Positions 1 through 6,505 are shown, counted from the stretch's first letter. The stretch is 7,457 nucleotides of DNA from JBOGVZ01 sp050692985 (GCA_050692985.1 JBOGVZ010000042.1:1-7457), one strand, 5' to 3'. Notes: a model not told the origin generated them from the sequence alone. Translations and numbers: made by a program.

Positions 1-128
1 TCGGCCATGCCCTTCTCGGCCAGCACCTTGGTGATGGCCGCGGTCAGGGTGGTCTTGCCGTGGTCGATGTGCCCGATCGTGCCGATGTTCACGTGGGGCT
101 TGGACCGCTCGAACTTCTTCTTGCTCAC
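1..128 (-). CDS. tuf: Translation elongation factor Tu, N-terminal part (runs off the window)
   Basis: The first 42 codons of EF-Tu, the GTPase that delivers aminoacyl-tRNA to the ribosomal A site. The reading starts VSKKKFERSKPHVNIGTIGH and includes the G1/P-loop GHVDHGKT at residues 19-26, followed by the conserved TTLTAAITKVLAEKG. The start is GTG at 128-126, and the rest of the gene lies beyond position 1. It is co-directional with the MFS gene, whose TAG stop ends only 10 nt upstream. No Shine-Dalgarno sequence is visible in that gap (actccgctcc). A TAGACT -10-like hexamer overlaps the MFS stop and ends 7 nt before the GTG, so a leaderless transcript is possible. The 5' end also falls in a hairpin arm. 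Identity is near certain; the promoter is uncertain. Confidence 0.96.
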   Translation of the reverse strand, partial: MSKKKFERSKPHVNIGTIGHIDHGKTTLTAAITKVLAEKGMA

Positions 129-159
129 GGAGCGGAGTCTACCCCGGGCGGGGCTCCGT
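127..159 (-). promoter_or_regulatory. Inverted repeat and possible -10 element at the tuf start
   Basis: A perfect 7-bp inverted repeat (ACGGAGC at 127-133, GCTCCGT at 153-159) encloses a 19-nt loop with a nested CCCC/GGGG pair. One arm overlaps the tuf GTG start at 128-126. Inside the loop, on the minus strand, lies TAGACT (141-136), a plausible actinobacterial -10 sequence that also contains the MFS TAG stop. No convincing -35 is seen. The element could modulate tuf initiation, weaken read-through, or be a chance GC-rich fold. There is no T-tract, so it is not a standard terminator. Confidence 0.3.
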
Positions 160-1842
160 CGCCTTCTTCGTCACCACCGGTTCCATCACGGCCTCACCGT
201 ACATCCGGGCCTGGATGTCCTCCAGGCGCTGGCCCCGGGTCTCCACGCCCTTGAACGTGAGGACGAGCGCGGCGGCCACCAGCGGGGCCGTTGCCACGAG
301 GGCCGGTCCGGCCATCCCCGCGGTGATCGTCAGCACCCCCGCCATGACCGGCGGACCGAGGATCCCGCCGAGCTTGCTGCTCCCGGCGGCCAGGCCGCTG
401 CCCGTGCCCCGGAGATAGGTGGGGAACACCTCGGCGGTATACGGCGACAGCATCGAGATCACGCCTCCGCTGAAGATCAGCAGCCCCACCACCAGGGCCG
501 TCAGGAAGACCTGGCTCCCCCCGGTCGGATCCGGCCGGACCAGCACGAACCCGACCAGGCTTCCGGCCGTGGCCAGGGCGTACAGGATCATGCTCTTCTT
601 GCTGCTCCACCGGCCGTAGGCGTACGCCACCACCACGGTCCCCGGCACGGCGATCACCGCCGACAGGAACAGCAGGCTGCTGGCGGCACCCGACCGGTAC
701 CCCAGGTCCCTCAGCATCGTCGGCAGGAAGGTCAGGAACCCCCAGTTCACCAGCCCCCAGGACAGCCCGTACAGGCCCACGGTCAGGGTCTGCGGCCGGA
801 ACGGCGGACGGAACAGCCGCCCCAACCCTCGAAGCGAATGGACGGCGTGCTCCTCCTCCTCGACGACCTGCTCCAGCGGCGCGTCCTCGTCCCGCTCCAG
901 GACCACCCCGTACCTGCCCATCACCTGGCGAGCCTCCTGACCCCGGCCGCGCTCGAGCAGGAAGCGGGGCGACTCGGGGATCCACCGGTTCAGCAGCAGG
1001 ACCAGGGCCCCGGTGGGCAGGCCCAGGAACCACAGGATGCGCCAGCCGAAGTGGGGCTCCAGCCACGCGGCGAACCCACTGGCCGCCAGGTACCCGCCCA
1101 CGGTGCCCATGCCGCCGTGCAGCACCACCAGCCATCCGCGCTTCTTCGCCGGGACGGACTCGGCCATCAGCGCGTACACGATCGGGAGCATGCCGCCGGC
1201 GGACATGCCCATCATGAAGCACATCAGCAGGTTCCAGCCGAAGGCCGGCATGAAGCCGCAGATCGCCGTGCCGATGAACAACAGCGAGGCCAGCAGGATC
1301 GAGGCCCGGCGGCCCAGGCGATCGGCCAGGACCCCCCACAGCAAGGACCCGATCGTGGTGCCCGTCAGGGCCATGAGCGGGAGCAGGGCCGCCCGGGCCG
1401 TGCTGATGCCGTACTCCTCGCGCAAGCCGGGGACGACGAAGCCGAGCGTGGCCGGCTTCATCACGTCCACCACCAGGGCCACGCCGAGCACGAACAGCAG
1501 CCCCCAGTGAGCCCCGCTCAACGGCGCGTCGTCCATCGAGCGGAAGTGGTATCCCTCCAGCCCGCTGCGCCGTCCTCGCAGCGTCTCCCGGCGCGGGAAC
1601 AGGCCGAAGGCCGCCAGGGTGATGCCCACCACGATCAGCACCATGCCGAACCGCATGAGTCCCGACATGGGCATGCCCGCCATCATGTAGTCCATGTCCC
1701 TGGCGGCCACGAACTCCGGCAGGTGCGCCAGGACCCCGACGACGATGGACGCCGTGCCGGCCCAGAAGGCCGCCGGGTGATGGAAGCGGATCCCGGTCCG
1801 GACCTTCGCTCCGCGGTCGCCGTTTCCGATCGTCAACCTCAC
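139..1842 (-). CDS. MFS transporter with two extra N-terminal membrane segments
   Basis: A 567-residue major facilitator superfamily permease, last gene of the three-gene operon. The GTG start at 1842 shares a GTGA overlap with the TGA of the halogenase-like gene (1841-1839), and GGGGG lies 9 nt upstream. Visible core: a motif A-like GVLADRLGRRA at residues 170-180, ESVPAKKRG at 229-236, PESPRFLL at 289-296, and a second-half counterpart EVFPTYLRGTG at 471-481. These resemble the sugar-porter/organic-ion/aromatic-acid branch of MFS. Twelve hydrophobic segments lie between about 114 and 530, with a charged central loop (about 288-350) rich in acidic residues (VVEEEE). Unusually, two further hydrophobic segments (about 26-44 and 63-83) precede the core, so the protein may have 14 segments. 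Direction and substrate cannot be read. Context suggests a small aromatic or halogenated compound, which is inference. Confidence 0.88.
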   Translation of the reverse strand: MRLTIGNGDRGAKVRTGIRFHHPAAFWAGTASIVVGVLAHLPEFVAARDMDYMMAGMPMSGLMRFGMVLIVVGITLAAFGLFPRRETLRGRRSGLEGYHFRSMDDAPLSGAHWGLLFVLGVALVVDVMKPATLGFVVPGLREEYGISTARAALLPLMALTGTTIGSLLWGVLADRLGRRASILLASLLFIGTAICGFMPAFGWNLLMCFMMGMSAGGMLPIVYALMAESVPAKKRGWLVVLHGGMGTVGGYLAASGFAAWLEPHFGWRILWFLGLPTGALVLLLNRWIPESPRFLLERGRGQEARQVMGRYGVVLERDEDAPLEQVVEEEEHAVHSLRGLGRLFRPPFRPQTLTVGLYGLSWGLVNWGFLTFLPTMLRDLGYRSGAASSLLFLSAVIAVPGTVVVAYAYGRWSSKKSMILYALATAGSLVGFVLVRPDPTGGSQVFLTALVVGLLIFSGGVISMLSPYTAEVFPTYLRGTGSGLAAGSSKLGGILGPPVMAGVLTITAGMAGPALVATAPLVAAALVLTFKGVETRGQRLEDIQARMYGEAVMEPVVTKKATEPRPG

Positions 1843-3293
1843 CTCGTCGTTCCCCCACCGGTCGGTGCGGACCGGCCGGCGAACCCCGGCGGGGCGGGGG
1901 TCCGGGCGTCGCAGCGCCGGCACACGAATGCGTCCTCCTCCGGCCAGAAGTCAGCCACGCCGAGGCACGTCGGACAGGTCAGCGAGCCGTCCTTCTCCGG
2001 GTCCATGGCCCAGGGCCGCAGGAGGTTGGAAGGGTTCTTCATCACCTGCTCGTAGGACTCCTGCATCGCCGCCAGGAGGTCCCTGGCCCGTCCCTGGGTC
2101 TCGGGGAGATAGGGGTTGCCCTGGAGCGTGCGGACGATCATCTCCCGCCACCGGGGGCTGGTGGCGTAGCGGGTCACGAGGTTCTGGAGCTTGTAGAACA
2201 TCGAGATGAGGTCGTACCAGACGTCCACGCCGGTCTCCACGCGTCCCTGGTACGAGGCGAACGCCCGGCCTTCGTCCCCGCCGGATCCCCAGGCCTGCTT
2301 CAGGGTCTCGTACGCGTACACGCTGGAGAACAGCGCCACGTCGACCCCCGAGGAGAAGATCGGGTCGACGAAGCGGAGGGCGTCGCCGATCAGCAGCCAG
2401 CCGGGCCCGGCGAACTGATCGATCTTGTAGGAGTAGTCGCCCTCGATCCACCACGGCCGCACCCGTTCCGCCTTGGCCATGGCGTCAGTGAACGTCCGGT
2501 TGCGCCCAACCAGGCTGTAGAAGAACTCCTCGTAGCTCTTCCCGGACTTCTGGAAGTCCTCCTTGTCGACCACCACGCCCATCGAGGCCTTGCCGTCCCG
2601 GAGCGGGATGTGCCACGACCAGCCCTGGTTGAGGCCGATGAAGTAGAACAGGGTAAACCCCGTGAGCCGCTCCGGCGGGGGCTTCACCCCCTCGAACCAC
2701 GAGTAGATGCAGAACTGGTTGAAGTTGACGTCCTTGCGCTTCATCTTCAGCTGGTTGGCCAGGAAGCAGCGCCGGCCGGAGGCGTCGATCACCACCTTCG
2801 CGTGGAGGTCCCGCTCCCAGCCGTCGGCCACCTTGGCCCGGACCCCCACGGCCCGGTCGCCTTCGAACAGCACCTTCTGGACCCGGACCCCCTGGAGGAC
2901 CTTGGCCCCGTTGTCGTGGGCGTGCCGCAGCAGCATCGTGTCCATGACGTCGCGTTCCACGTTGTACGTGTAGGGCTGAGGAGCACCCGGGATCGGGTAC
3001 TCGAACAGCCAGATCTCCACGAACTTCCACAGGGCCGATCGCGGGGCCGTCCACCCCGTGCCGGGCTTGTGGATGAACCCCGCGTCGTTCATCTTGTCCA
3101 GGAACCCGATCTTCTCGAACACCAGGTTCGTGGACGGGGTCAGGGACTCCCCGACGTGGTCACGCGGGTGGATATCCTTCTCGATGATGATCACCCGGTG
3201 CCCGTCGCGAGCGAGCAAGGTCCCCAGGGTCGACCCCGCCGGTCCTCCCCCGATGATGATGGCGTCGGCGTCGAGCGGTCGTTGGTCGTTCAT
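1839..3293 (-). CDS. FAD-dependent halogenase-like enzyme with C-terminal zinc-ribbon-like tail
   Basis: A 484-residue flavoprotein. The ATG at 3293 has GGGAGG 5 nt upstream and overlaps the preceding stop as ATGA. An N-terminal Rossmann motif GGGPAG (15-20) and E38 bind FAD. The pattern HVGESLTPSTN (46-56) fits the phenol/pyrrole (PltA/CmlS-type) flavin halogenases. Halogenase signatures are present: a candidate catalytic lysine K76 in FIHKPGTGW, WSWHIP at 225-230 (WxWxIP), GD at 303-304, and FVDPIFSSG at 308-316, which fits FxxPxxSxG. Known members use FADH2, O2 and halide to form a hypohalous/lysine-haloamine species that halogenates electron-rich rings. No flavin reductase or carrier protein is seen in the window. 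The tail (440-461) holds CPTC and CRRC, 14 residues apart, like a zinc ribbon, which is not usual for this family. The alternative is a non-halogenating monooxygenase or reductase of the same fold. Confidence 0.85.
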   Translation of the reverse strand: MNDQRPLDADAIIIGGGPAGSTLGTLLARDGHRVIIIEKDIHPRDHVGESLTPSTNLVFEKIGFLDKMNDAGFIHKPGTGWTAPRSALWKFVEIWLFEYPIPGAPQPYTYNVERDVMDTMLLRHAHDNGAKVLQGVRVQKVLFEGDRAVGVRAKVADGWERDLHAKVVIDASGRRCFLANQLKMKRKDVNFNQFCIYSWFEGVKPPPERLTGFTLFYFIGLNQGWSWHIPLRDGKASMGVVVDKEDFQKSGKSYEEFFYSLVGRNRTFTDAMAKAERVRPWWIEGDYSYKIDQFAGPGWLLIGDALRFVDPIFSSGVDVALFSSVYAYETLKQAWGSGGDEGRAFASYQGRVETGVDVWYDLISMFYKLQNLVTRYATSPRWREMIVRTLQGNPYLPETQGRARDLLAAMQESYEQVMKNPSNLLRPWAMDPEKDGSLTCPTCLGVADFWPEEDAFVCRRCDARTPAPPGFAGRSAPTGGGTTR

Positions 3294-4003
3294 CTGGCCT
3301 CCCTGGTCTGCCGTCGATCCGCGGGGCGCGCCGCCGCGGTTGGTCCCGAGGACACCCCGCCCACCCGGCCCCGGTCGATCAGCCACAGCTCGGGACGGAT
3401 CCCCAGCCGCCGCTGCGTTTCACCCACGAACCGGCTGGCCCACCGGCGCATGGCCCGGTGGGTGGCGAACGCGGTGGCCCCGGCCACCCGGGGGATGTCC
3501 GGGACCGCGCACCCCGTGTGCGAGACCAGCACCACGCGGCGGGGATGCCGCCGCTCGCCGAGCGCCGTGAGGACCTCGAACAGGTGTCCCCGGTCGCGGC
3601 CCGCCAGCGCGGGGCCTCCGCCCGGCCACAGCACGATCTCCGAACGGCCGAGGAGCCCCTCCCGAGCCAGCCGGTCCACGAGGGTGGGCACGATCCGGTA
3701 GTCGCTGCAGGCCAGGACCAGCGCCTCGCAGGGCTGATCCGCAGTGGGCGGCGCCACGGTCGTCAGGAACCCCGATCCGCTGTCCTGCCCCGGGGCCGCA
3801 CCGCGGATCACGTACCGGTTGCGTCGCCCCTCCCGGAACCGCTCAACCGCCCCCGAGGCCACCAGGTCGGAGACCAGGCCCTGGGCGGCCCGCTCGGTCA
3901 CGCCCAGTTCCGCGGCCAGATCCCGGATCCGGACGTGGGGGCGGCGGGCAATGGCCCGCAGGGCCATGCCGTGGCTGGACAGGACGTTCCACGACCGGGA
4001 CAT
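3290..4003 (-). CDS. Winged-helix regulator fused to a beta-carbonic-anhydrase-like domain
   Basis: A 237-residue two-domain protein, first in the operon. Residues 5-67 form a MarR/ArsR-like winged helix: RIRDLAAELGVTERAAQGLV supplies the helix-turn-helix and the wing is EGRRNRYVI, a pattern common in actinobacterial regulators. After a loose linker (68-91), residues 92-215 resemble a beta-class carbonic anhydrase. ALVLACSDYR carries the Cys-x-Asp-x-Arg motif (C99, D101, R103), and VVLVSHTGC carries His-x-x-Cys (H162, C165). Together these give the three zinc ligands and the Asp-Arg dyad. WPGGG (126-130) occupies the place of the usual RNAG strand. The protein is likely a transcription regulator that senses a small ligand such as CO2/bicarbonate through the second domain, or an enzyme tethered to DNA; both are inference. 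No SD precedes the ATG, and the promoter spacing suggests a near-leaderless message. A later ATG at residue 13 is possible. Confidence 0.8.
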   Translation of the reverse strand: MSRSWNVLSSHGMALRAIARRPHVRIRDLAAELGVTERAAQGLVSDLVASGAVERFREGRRNRYVIRGAAPGQDSGSGFLTTVAPPTADQPCEALVLACSDYRIVPTLVDRLAREGLLGRSEIVLWPGGGPALAGRDRGHLFEVLTALGERRHPRRVVLVSHTGCAVPDIPRVAGATAFATHRAMRRWASRFVGETQRRLGIRPELWLIDRGRVGGVSSGPTAAARPADRRQTREAR

Positions 4004-4013
4004 GATGTGGGGG

Positions 4014-4042
4014 AATATACGAAAGATGTTTCAGGAAATCAA
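4014..4042 (-). promoter_or_regulatory. Promoter of the regulator-halogenase-transporter operon
   Basis: On the minus strand, TTGATT (4042-4037) is separated by exactly 17 nt from TATATT (4019-4014). These match 4/6 and 5/6 of the sigma-70 consensus, in an AT-rich island within very GC-rich DNA. The expected transcription start (about 4008-4006) is only 3-5 nt before the ATG at 4003, so the mRNA would be leaderless or nearly so. This agrees with the missing Shine-Dalgarno sequence. It lies between the tRNA-Met 3' end and the first operon gene. Confidence 0.7.
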
Positions 4043-4064
4043 GTTCCGGTGATGCTAGAGGTCG

Positions 4065-4136
4065 TAGCGGGGGGCGGATTCGAACCGCCGACACAGCGAT
4101 TATGAGCCGCTTGCTCTGCCCCTGAGCTACCCCGCC
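4065..4136 (-). tRNA. tRNA-Met (anticodon CAT), probably elongator
   Basis: A full 72-nt cloverleaf. The acceptor GGCGGGG pairs with CCCCGCT (one G-T), the D arm is GCTC/GAGC, the anticodon stem is AGCGG/TCGCT with loop CTCATAA (CAT), and the T arm is GGCGG-TTCGAAT-CCGCC. The discriminator is A and CCA is not encoded. The G1-T72 wobble and pairing with tRNA-Thr favour elongator Met. A CAT anticodon could in principle also be Ile2, but the arm sequences look like elongator Met. It lies 17 nt downstream of tRNA-Thr, probably on the same transcript. Confidence 0.95.
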
Positions 4137-4153
4137 CGGGTCCACGTCTCCCG

Positions 4154-4226
4154 AGCTGGAGGCGGGAATCGAACCCGCGACCCCGGACTTACCATGCCCG
4201 TGCTCTGCCGACTGAGCTACTCCAGC
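4154..4226 (-). tRNA. tRNA-Thr (anticodon GGT)
   Basis: A full 73-nt cloverleaf. The acceptor GCTGGAG pairs fully with CTCCAGC, the D arm is GCTC-AGTCGGCA-GAGC, the anticodon stem is CGGGC/GTCCG with loop ATGGTAA (GGT, reads ACC/ACT), and the T arm is GCGGG-TTCGATT-CCCGC. The discriminator is T, as in many actinobacterial tRNA-Thr, and there is no encoded CCA. The Thr-Met order is the one found upstream of the rpmG/secE/nusG region in many actinobacteria. Confidence 0.97.
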
Positions 4227-4240
4227 AACCCTGCTCCATC

Positions 4241-4246
4241 ATGATA
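4241..4246 (-). promoter_or_regulatory. Possible -10 element for the tRNA-Thr/tRNA-Met transcript
   Basis: TATCAT on the minus strand (4246-4241) ends 14 nt before the 5' end of tRNA-Thr, a suitable -10 with a short leader. No good -35 appears 16-18 nt further upstream (the sequence is GC-rich, cgtcgc/tcgtcg). The site overlaps the palindrome ATCATGAT and the first codons of the divergent DUF192 reading frame. Confidence 0.4.
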
Positions 4247-4252
4247 GAGACA

Positions 4253-4732
4253 ATGGGCCGGGTGCGACGACGGATCGCCGTCTTGCTGGCCGCCGCGTCG
4301 CTGGCCGCCTGCACGGGGGACCAGGATGCCGCCCCGGCCGCTTCGCCGGAGGGGTTCGGCCGGGGCACGCTCGTGGTGGCCACGTCGGAGGGAGAGGTGC
4401 GCATCGAGGTGGAGATCGCGGATACCACCCCGAAGCGGGTCCAGGGGCTCCGGGGGCGGACGTCGCTCCCCCCGGAGGCGGGGATGGTCTTCCTCCCGGA
4501 GCGGCCCGAGCGCCAGCTGTTCGTGATGGAGGACACCCTGATCCCGCTGTCGGTGGCCTGGTGGGACCGGGACGGACGGATCTTCGCCATCCAGGACATG
4601 GAACCGTGCCCCGCCGAGCCGTGCCCCCTGTACGGGACCGGAGACGAGTCCGCCGGTGCCGTGGAGGTCAACCAGGGGTTCTTCCGCCTCCGGGGTATCA
4701 AGGTGGGCGACCGGGTCACGCTGGAGCGGTAG
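4253..4732 (+). CDS. DUF192 family lipoprotein
   Basis: A 159-residue exported protein of the DUF192 (COG1430) family, whose biochemical role is not established. The N terminus MGRVRRR plus a hydrophobic stretch and LAAC (C20) is a lipoprotein signal, so the mature protein should be anchored on the outer face of the membrane. The domain spans about 40-157: RVQGLRGR (62-69), GMVFLP (78-82 region), FVMEDTLIPLSVAWWDRDG (90-108), a pair C119/C124 that may form a disulphide, AVEVNQGF (136-143) and GIKVGDRV (148-155). An ATG at 4241 in the same frame would add four residues; 4253 is preferred for its compact basic n-region. Neither has a strong ribosome site. The gene begins 26 nt from divergent tRNA-Thr, and its last 17 bp overlap the convergent methyltransferase gene. 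Confidence 0.88.
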   Translation: MGRVRRRIAVLLAAASLAACTGDQDAAPAASPEGFGRGTLVVATSEGEVRIEVEIADTTPKRVQGLRGRTSLPPEAGMVFLPERPERQLFVMEDTLIPLSVAWWDRDGRIFAIQDMEPCPAEPCPLYGTGDESAGAVEVNQGFFRLRGIKVGDRVTLER

Positions 4733-5675
4733 CCCCGTCCTCCTTGCGGAACCACAGCACGGTGTCCTTGTGCCGCAGGGCCCGGTAGTGGAGGCCCACG
4801 GTCCGGCGCAGCACCCGGCGCATCGGCTGCCAGGTGGGCACGTACCGGTACCTGAGGCGGGCCGGGATCGGCGCCAGCCCCAGTCCGGCCTCTCGTCCCA
4901 GGGCCAGCAGGGCCCGGTGGTTGTACGCATTGAGGTGGGCCATGGGGGTGACGTCGCCCAGTGACCGACGAGACCCTCGTGGGGCCCGCCAGTCCGGCTT
5001 ACGCAGGCGGCCCTTCAGGCGCATGGCGTTGGGCACGCTGATCCTGAGGACGCCGCCCGGCACCAGCGACCCGGCCAGGTGGAGCGCGGTGCCCCGGGGA
5101 TCGGTGAGGTGCTCGAACACCTGCTCCGTGTTGATGAAGTCGAAGGACGGCGAGCCGAGCTCGTCGGGGCCGAGGACGTCGATGCCGACCTCGGCTGCAT
5201 GGTCCAGCCTGGACTGGGAGACCTCCAGGCCGAAGGCCTGGCAGCCGAAGGCCTGGGCCATGCGCACCCAGTGACCCCACCCCATGCCGAAGTCGAGCAC
5301 CCGCAGCGACTCCGGGCCGCGGCCGAAGAACTCGATGACCTGCATGACCTCCAGGGCGTACTGGCCCATCCGGGCCGAGGCGTGCCGCTCCCGGCGCTGG
5401 AGGGCCCAGTCGGGGTCGGGCCACTGCTCGTACACGATCGCCGCCAGGGCCTCGTTGGGCACGAACCGCTGGAAGATCAGCGTGCAGCTCCCGCACTCCT
5501 GGAGGACGTAGTCCACGCCCTCGAGCGGGCCCCAGTCGATGGACGCCGCCGTGGTGGCGTGCCGCTCGAGCAACGTCCGGATCGGCGGCTTCGTGTACGC
5601 GGTCCGGTACAGCTCCCGCAGCTCCGAGGACCCGCACACGGGGCACGCCGGGCGATCGATGAAACCGGGATCCAT
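4716..5675 (-). CDS. Class I SAM-dependent methyltransferase with N-terminal zinc-binding-like segment
   Basis: A protein of about 319 residues. The start ATG at 5675 is preferred because it lies just before the conserved CPVCG, but an in-frame GTG at 5693 is possible and neither has a clear ribosome site. Residues 11-64 hold CPVC (C11, C14) and CGSC (C61, C64), a likely zinc-binding pair seen in many Methyltransf_23-type proteins. Motif I is VLDFGMGWGHW (126-136), the acidic ribose-binding residue is E151 in FGLEVS, then EQVFEHLTDP (184-193) and VPGGVLRISVPN (205-216). These mark a Rossmann methyltransferase of the kind acting on sugars, lipids or small molecules; the substrate is unknown. 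The C-terminal part (about 217-310) is basic. It lies 48 nt after the frameshifted membrane gene and may share its transcript. Its stop falls inside the 3' end of the convergent DUF192 gene. Confidence 0.88.
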   Translation of the reverse strand: MDPGFIDRPACPVCGSSELRELYRTAYTKPPIRTLLERHATTAASIDWGPLEGVDYVLQECGSCTLIFQRFVPNEALAAIVYEQWPDPDWALQRRERHASARMGQYALEVMQVIEFFGRGPESLRVLDFGMGWGHWVRMAQAFGCQAFGLEVSQSRLDHAAEVGIDVLGPDELGSPSFDFINTEQVFEHLTDPRGTALHLAGSLVPGGVLRISVPNAMRLKGRLRKPDWRAPRGSRRSLGDVTPMAHLNAYNHRALLALGREAGLGLAPIPARLRYRYVPTWQPMRRVLRRTVGLHYRALRHKDTVLWFRKEDGATAPA

Positions 5676-5723
5676 GGGCGGGCAGGCTCTCACAGAGCCG
5701 GCCGAGCCGGCAAACCCCCGGGC

Positions 5724-6441
5724 CTAGGCAGGCATCGCGTCTGCCTGGGGCACCGGTGCCGAGGCACCCGCCCGGCGCCACAGGACGATCCCGATGGCCA
5801 GGACCCACAGCGTCGCCAGGGCCGAGGTCACCACGAACACGAGGAAGAAGGCCGCCGACGGCCCCCCCGCGAGCCCGATGACCGAGGCCACGACCGACCC
5901 CGCGCCCACCACGGCGATCGGCCATCCCAGCAACGCCGGGTACCGGCCGGAGACGGCCACCGCCCACCCGAACAGGATCGGGGTGATCCCCAGCACCGTG
6001 AGGACCAGGACCATGAACAAGGCCCACCCCACCTCGGCCACCGCGGTCCCGGCGGCCAGCAGGCTCGCCTGGTCGGCTCCGGAGGCGGCCGACCATGCGT
6101 CGGCCACGGCCTTGGTGGCGTAGCCGTCGATCGCCAGCGTGACCACGGCCACGGGGACGGACCAGCAGGCCCCCGATGGCCAACCGGGCCACCCCCTCGG
6201 CGGGGCCGCCCTTGAGCGAGCGGGCCACCGCGAACAGACCGAAGGCGATCAGCAGGGTCCCGGCCAGGATGCCCAGGTGGATGGGGGTCCAGGCCCCGCT
6301 GCCGGCAACCATCCGCAGCTCGGCGGTGACGTAGTCCCCGAAGTCGGAGAGCCGGGGATGCAGGCCGTTGGTGACCAGGACCACCACGGCGCCGGCCACC
6401 GCGGCGACGGATCCCAGGCGAAAGAGCGTGCGATCGGACAT
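5724..6441 (-). pseudogene. Frameshifted 6-TM membrane protein, tandem paralog of the upstream gene
   Basis: The N-terminal part is read from ATG 6441 (GGGAGGGAG ribosome site) as MSDRTLFRLGSVAAVAG, with GLHP and SGAWTPIHLGILAG, up to LAIGGLL near 6160. It then leaves frame. The remainder continues in the next frame as VAVVTLAIDGYATKAVADAW to the TAG at 5724, giving TM segments 3-6. Joined, the product is about 239 residues, close to its neighbour, with the same landmarks (S[DE]R start, HP after TM1, SGAW-PIHL, VILDG/LAIDG, YP-LGW). The 20-residue spacing in the neighbour is restored if two bases are missing near 6160-6165 (ctgctggtcc). Alternatives are a one-base excess in cgtcccc, or a sequencing error. 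No known function is recognised. Whether it is a true pseudogene is open. Confidence 0.7.
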
Positions 6442-6468
6442 GGCTCCCTCCCTTTGGCTCCTGGGCGG

Positions 6469-6474
6469 AGTCTA
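6469..6474 (-). promoter_or_regulatory. Possible -10 upstream of the frameshifted membrane gene
   Basis: TAGACT (6474-6469, minus) lies in the 64-nt gap between the two paralogs, about 27 nt before the ATG, with the ribosome site between. No recognisable -35 is seen. The same ten bases, TAGACTCCGC, occur just before tuf, which supports a promoter role for both only weakly. Confidence 0.3.
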
Positions 6475-6505
6475 GCGGTGGAAGGAGGGCCGGCCGGTCG
6501 TGGTC

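Noticed and set aside
138..157. Resemblance of TCTACCCCG near tuf to GCTACCCCG in tRNA-Met, considered as an attachment-site duplication flanking the cassette
   Set aside because: Only about eight to nine GC-rich bases match, and they correspond to the tRNA 5' acceptor side, not the 3' end normally used by integrases. No integrase gene is present.
7..2055. Long plus-strand open frame of 682 codons opposite the tuf, MFS and halogenase genes
   Set aside because: It is a GC-rich antisense shadow. Its translation is low-complexity (Gln/Pro/Arg/His/Gly) and the minus strand holds clear protein families throughout.
5229..5256. 13-nt direct repeat GCCGAAGGCCTGG in the methyltransferase gene
   Set aside because: It encodes the repeated QAFG in QAFGCQAFGLEV, part of the normal motif region before the acidic ribose-binding residue. 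It is coding coincidence, not a separate element.
5694..5723. Tandem GAGCCGGC copies between the frameshifted gene and the methyltransferase, considered as a terminator
   Set aside because: The copies are direct, not inverted, repeats. No useful hairpin with a T-tract forms in the 30 nt.
4999..6160. Continuation of the frame from ATG 6441 to 4999 (480 codons) as one large protein
   Set aside because: After the frame break near 6160 the translation becomes Arg/Gly/Pro-rich nonsense, while the next frame carries the membrane segments and then the methyltransferase.
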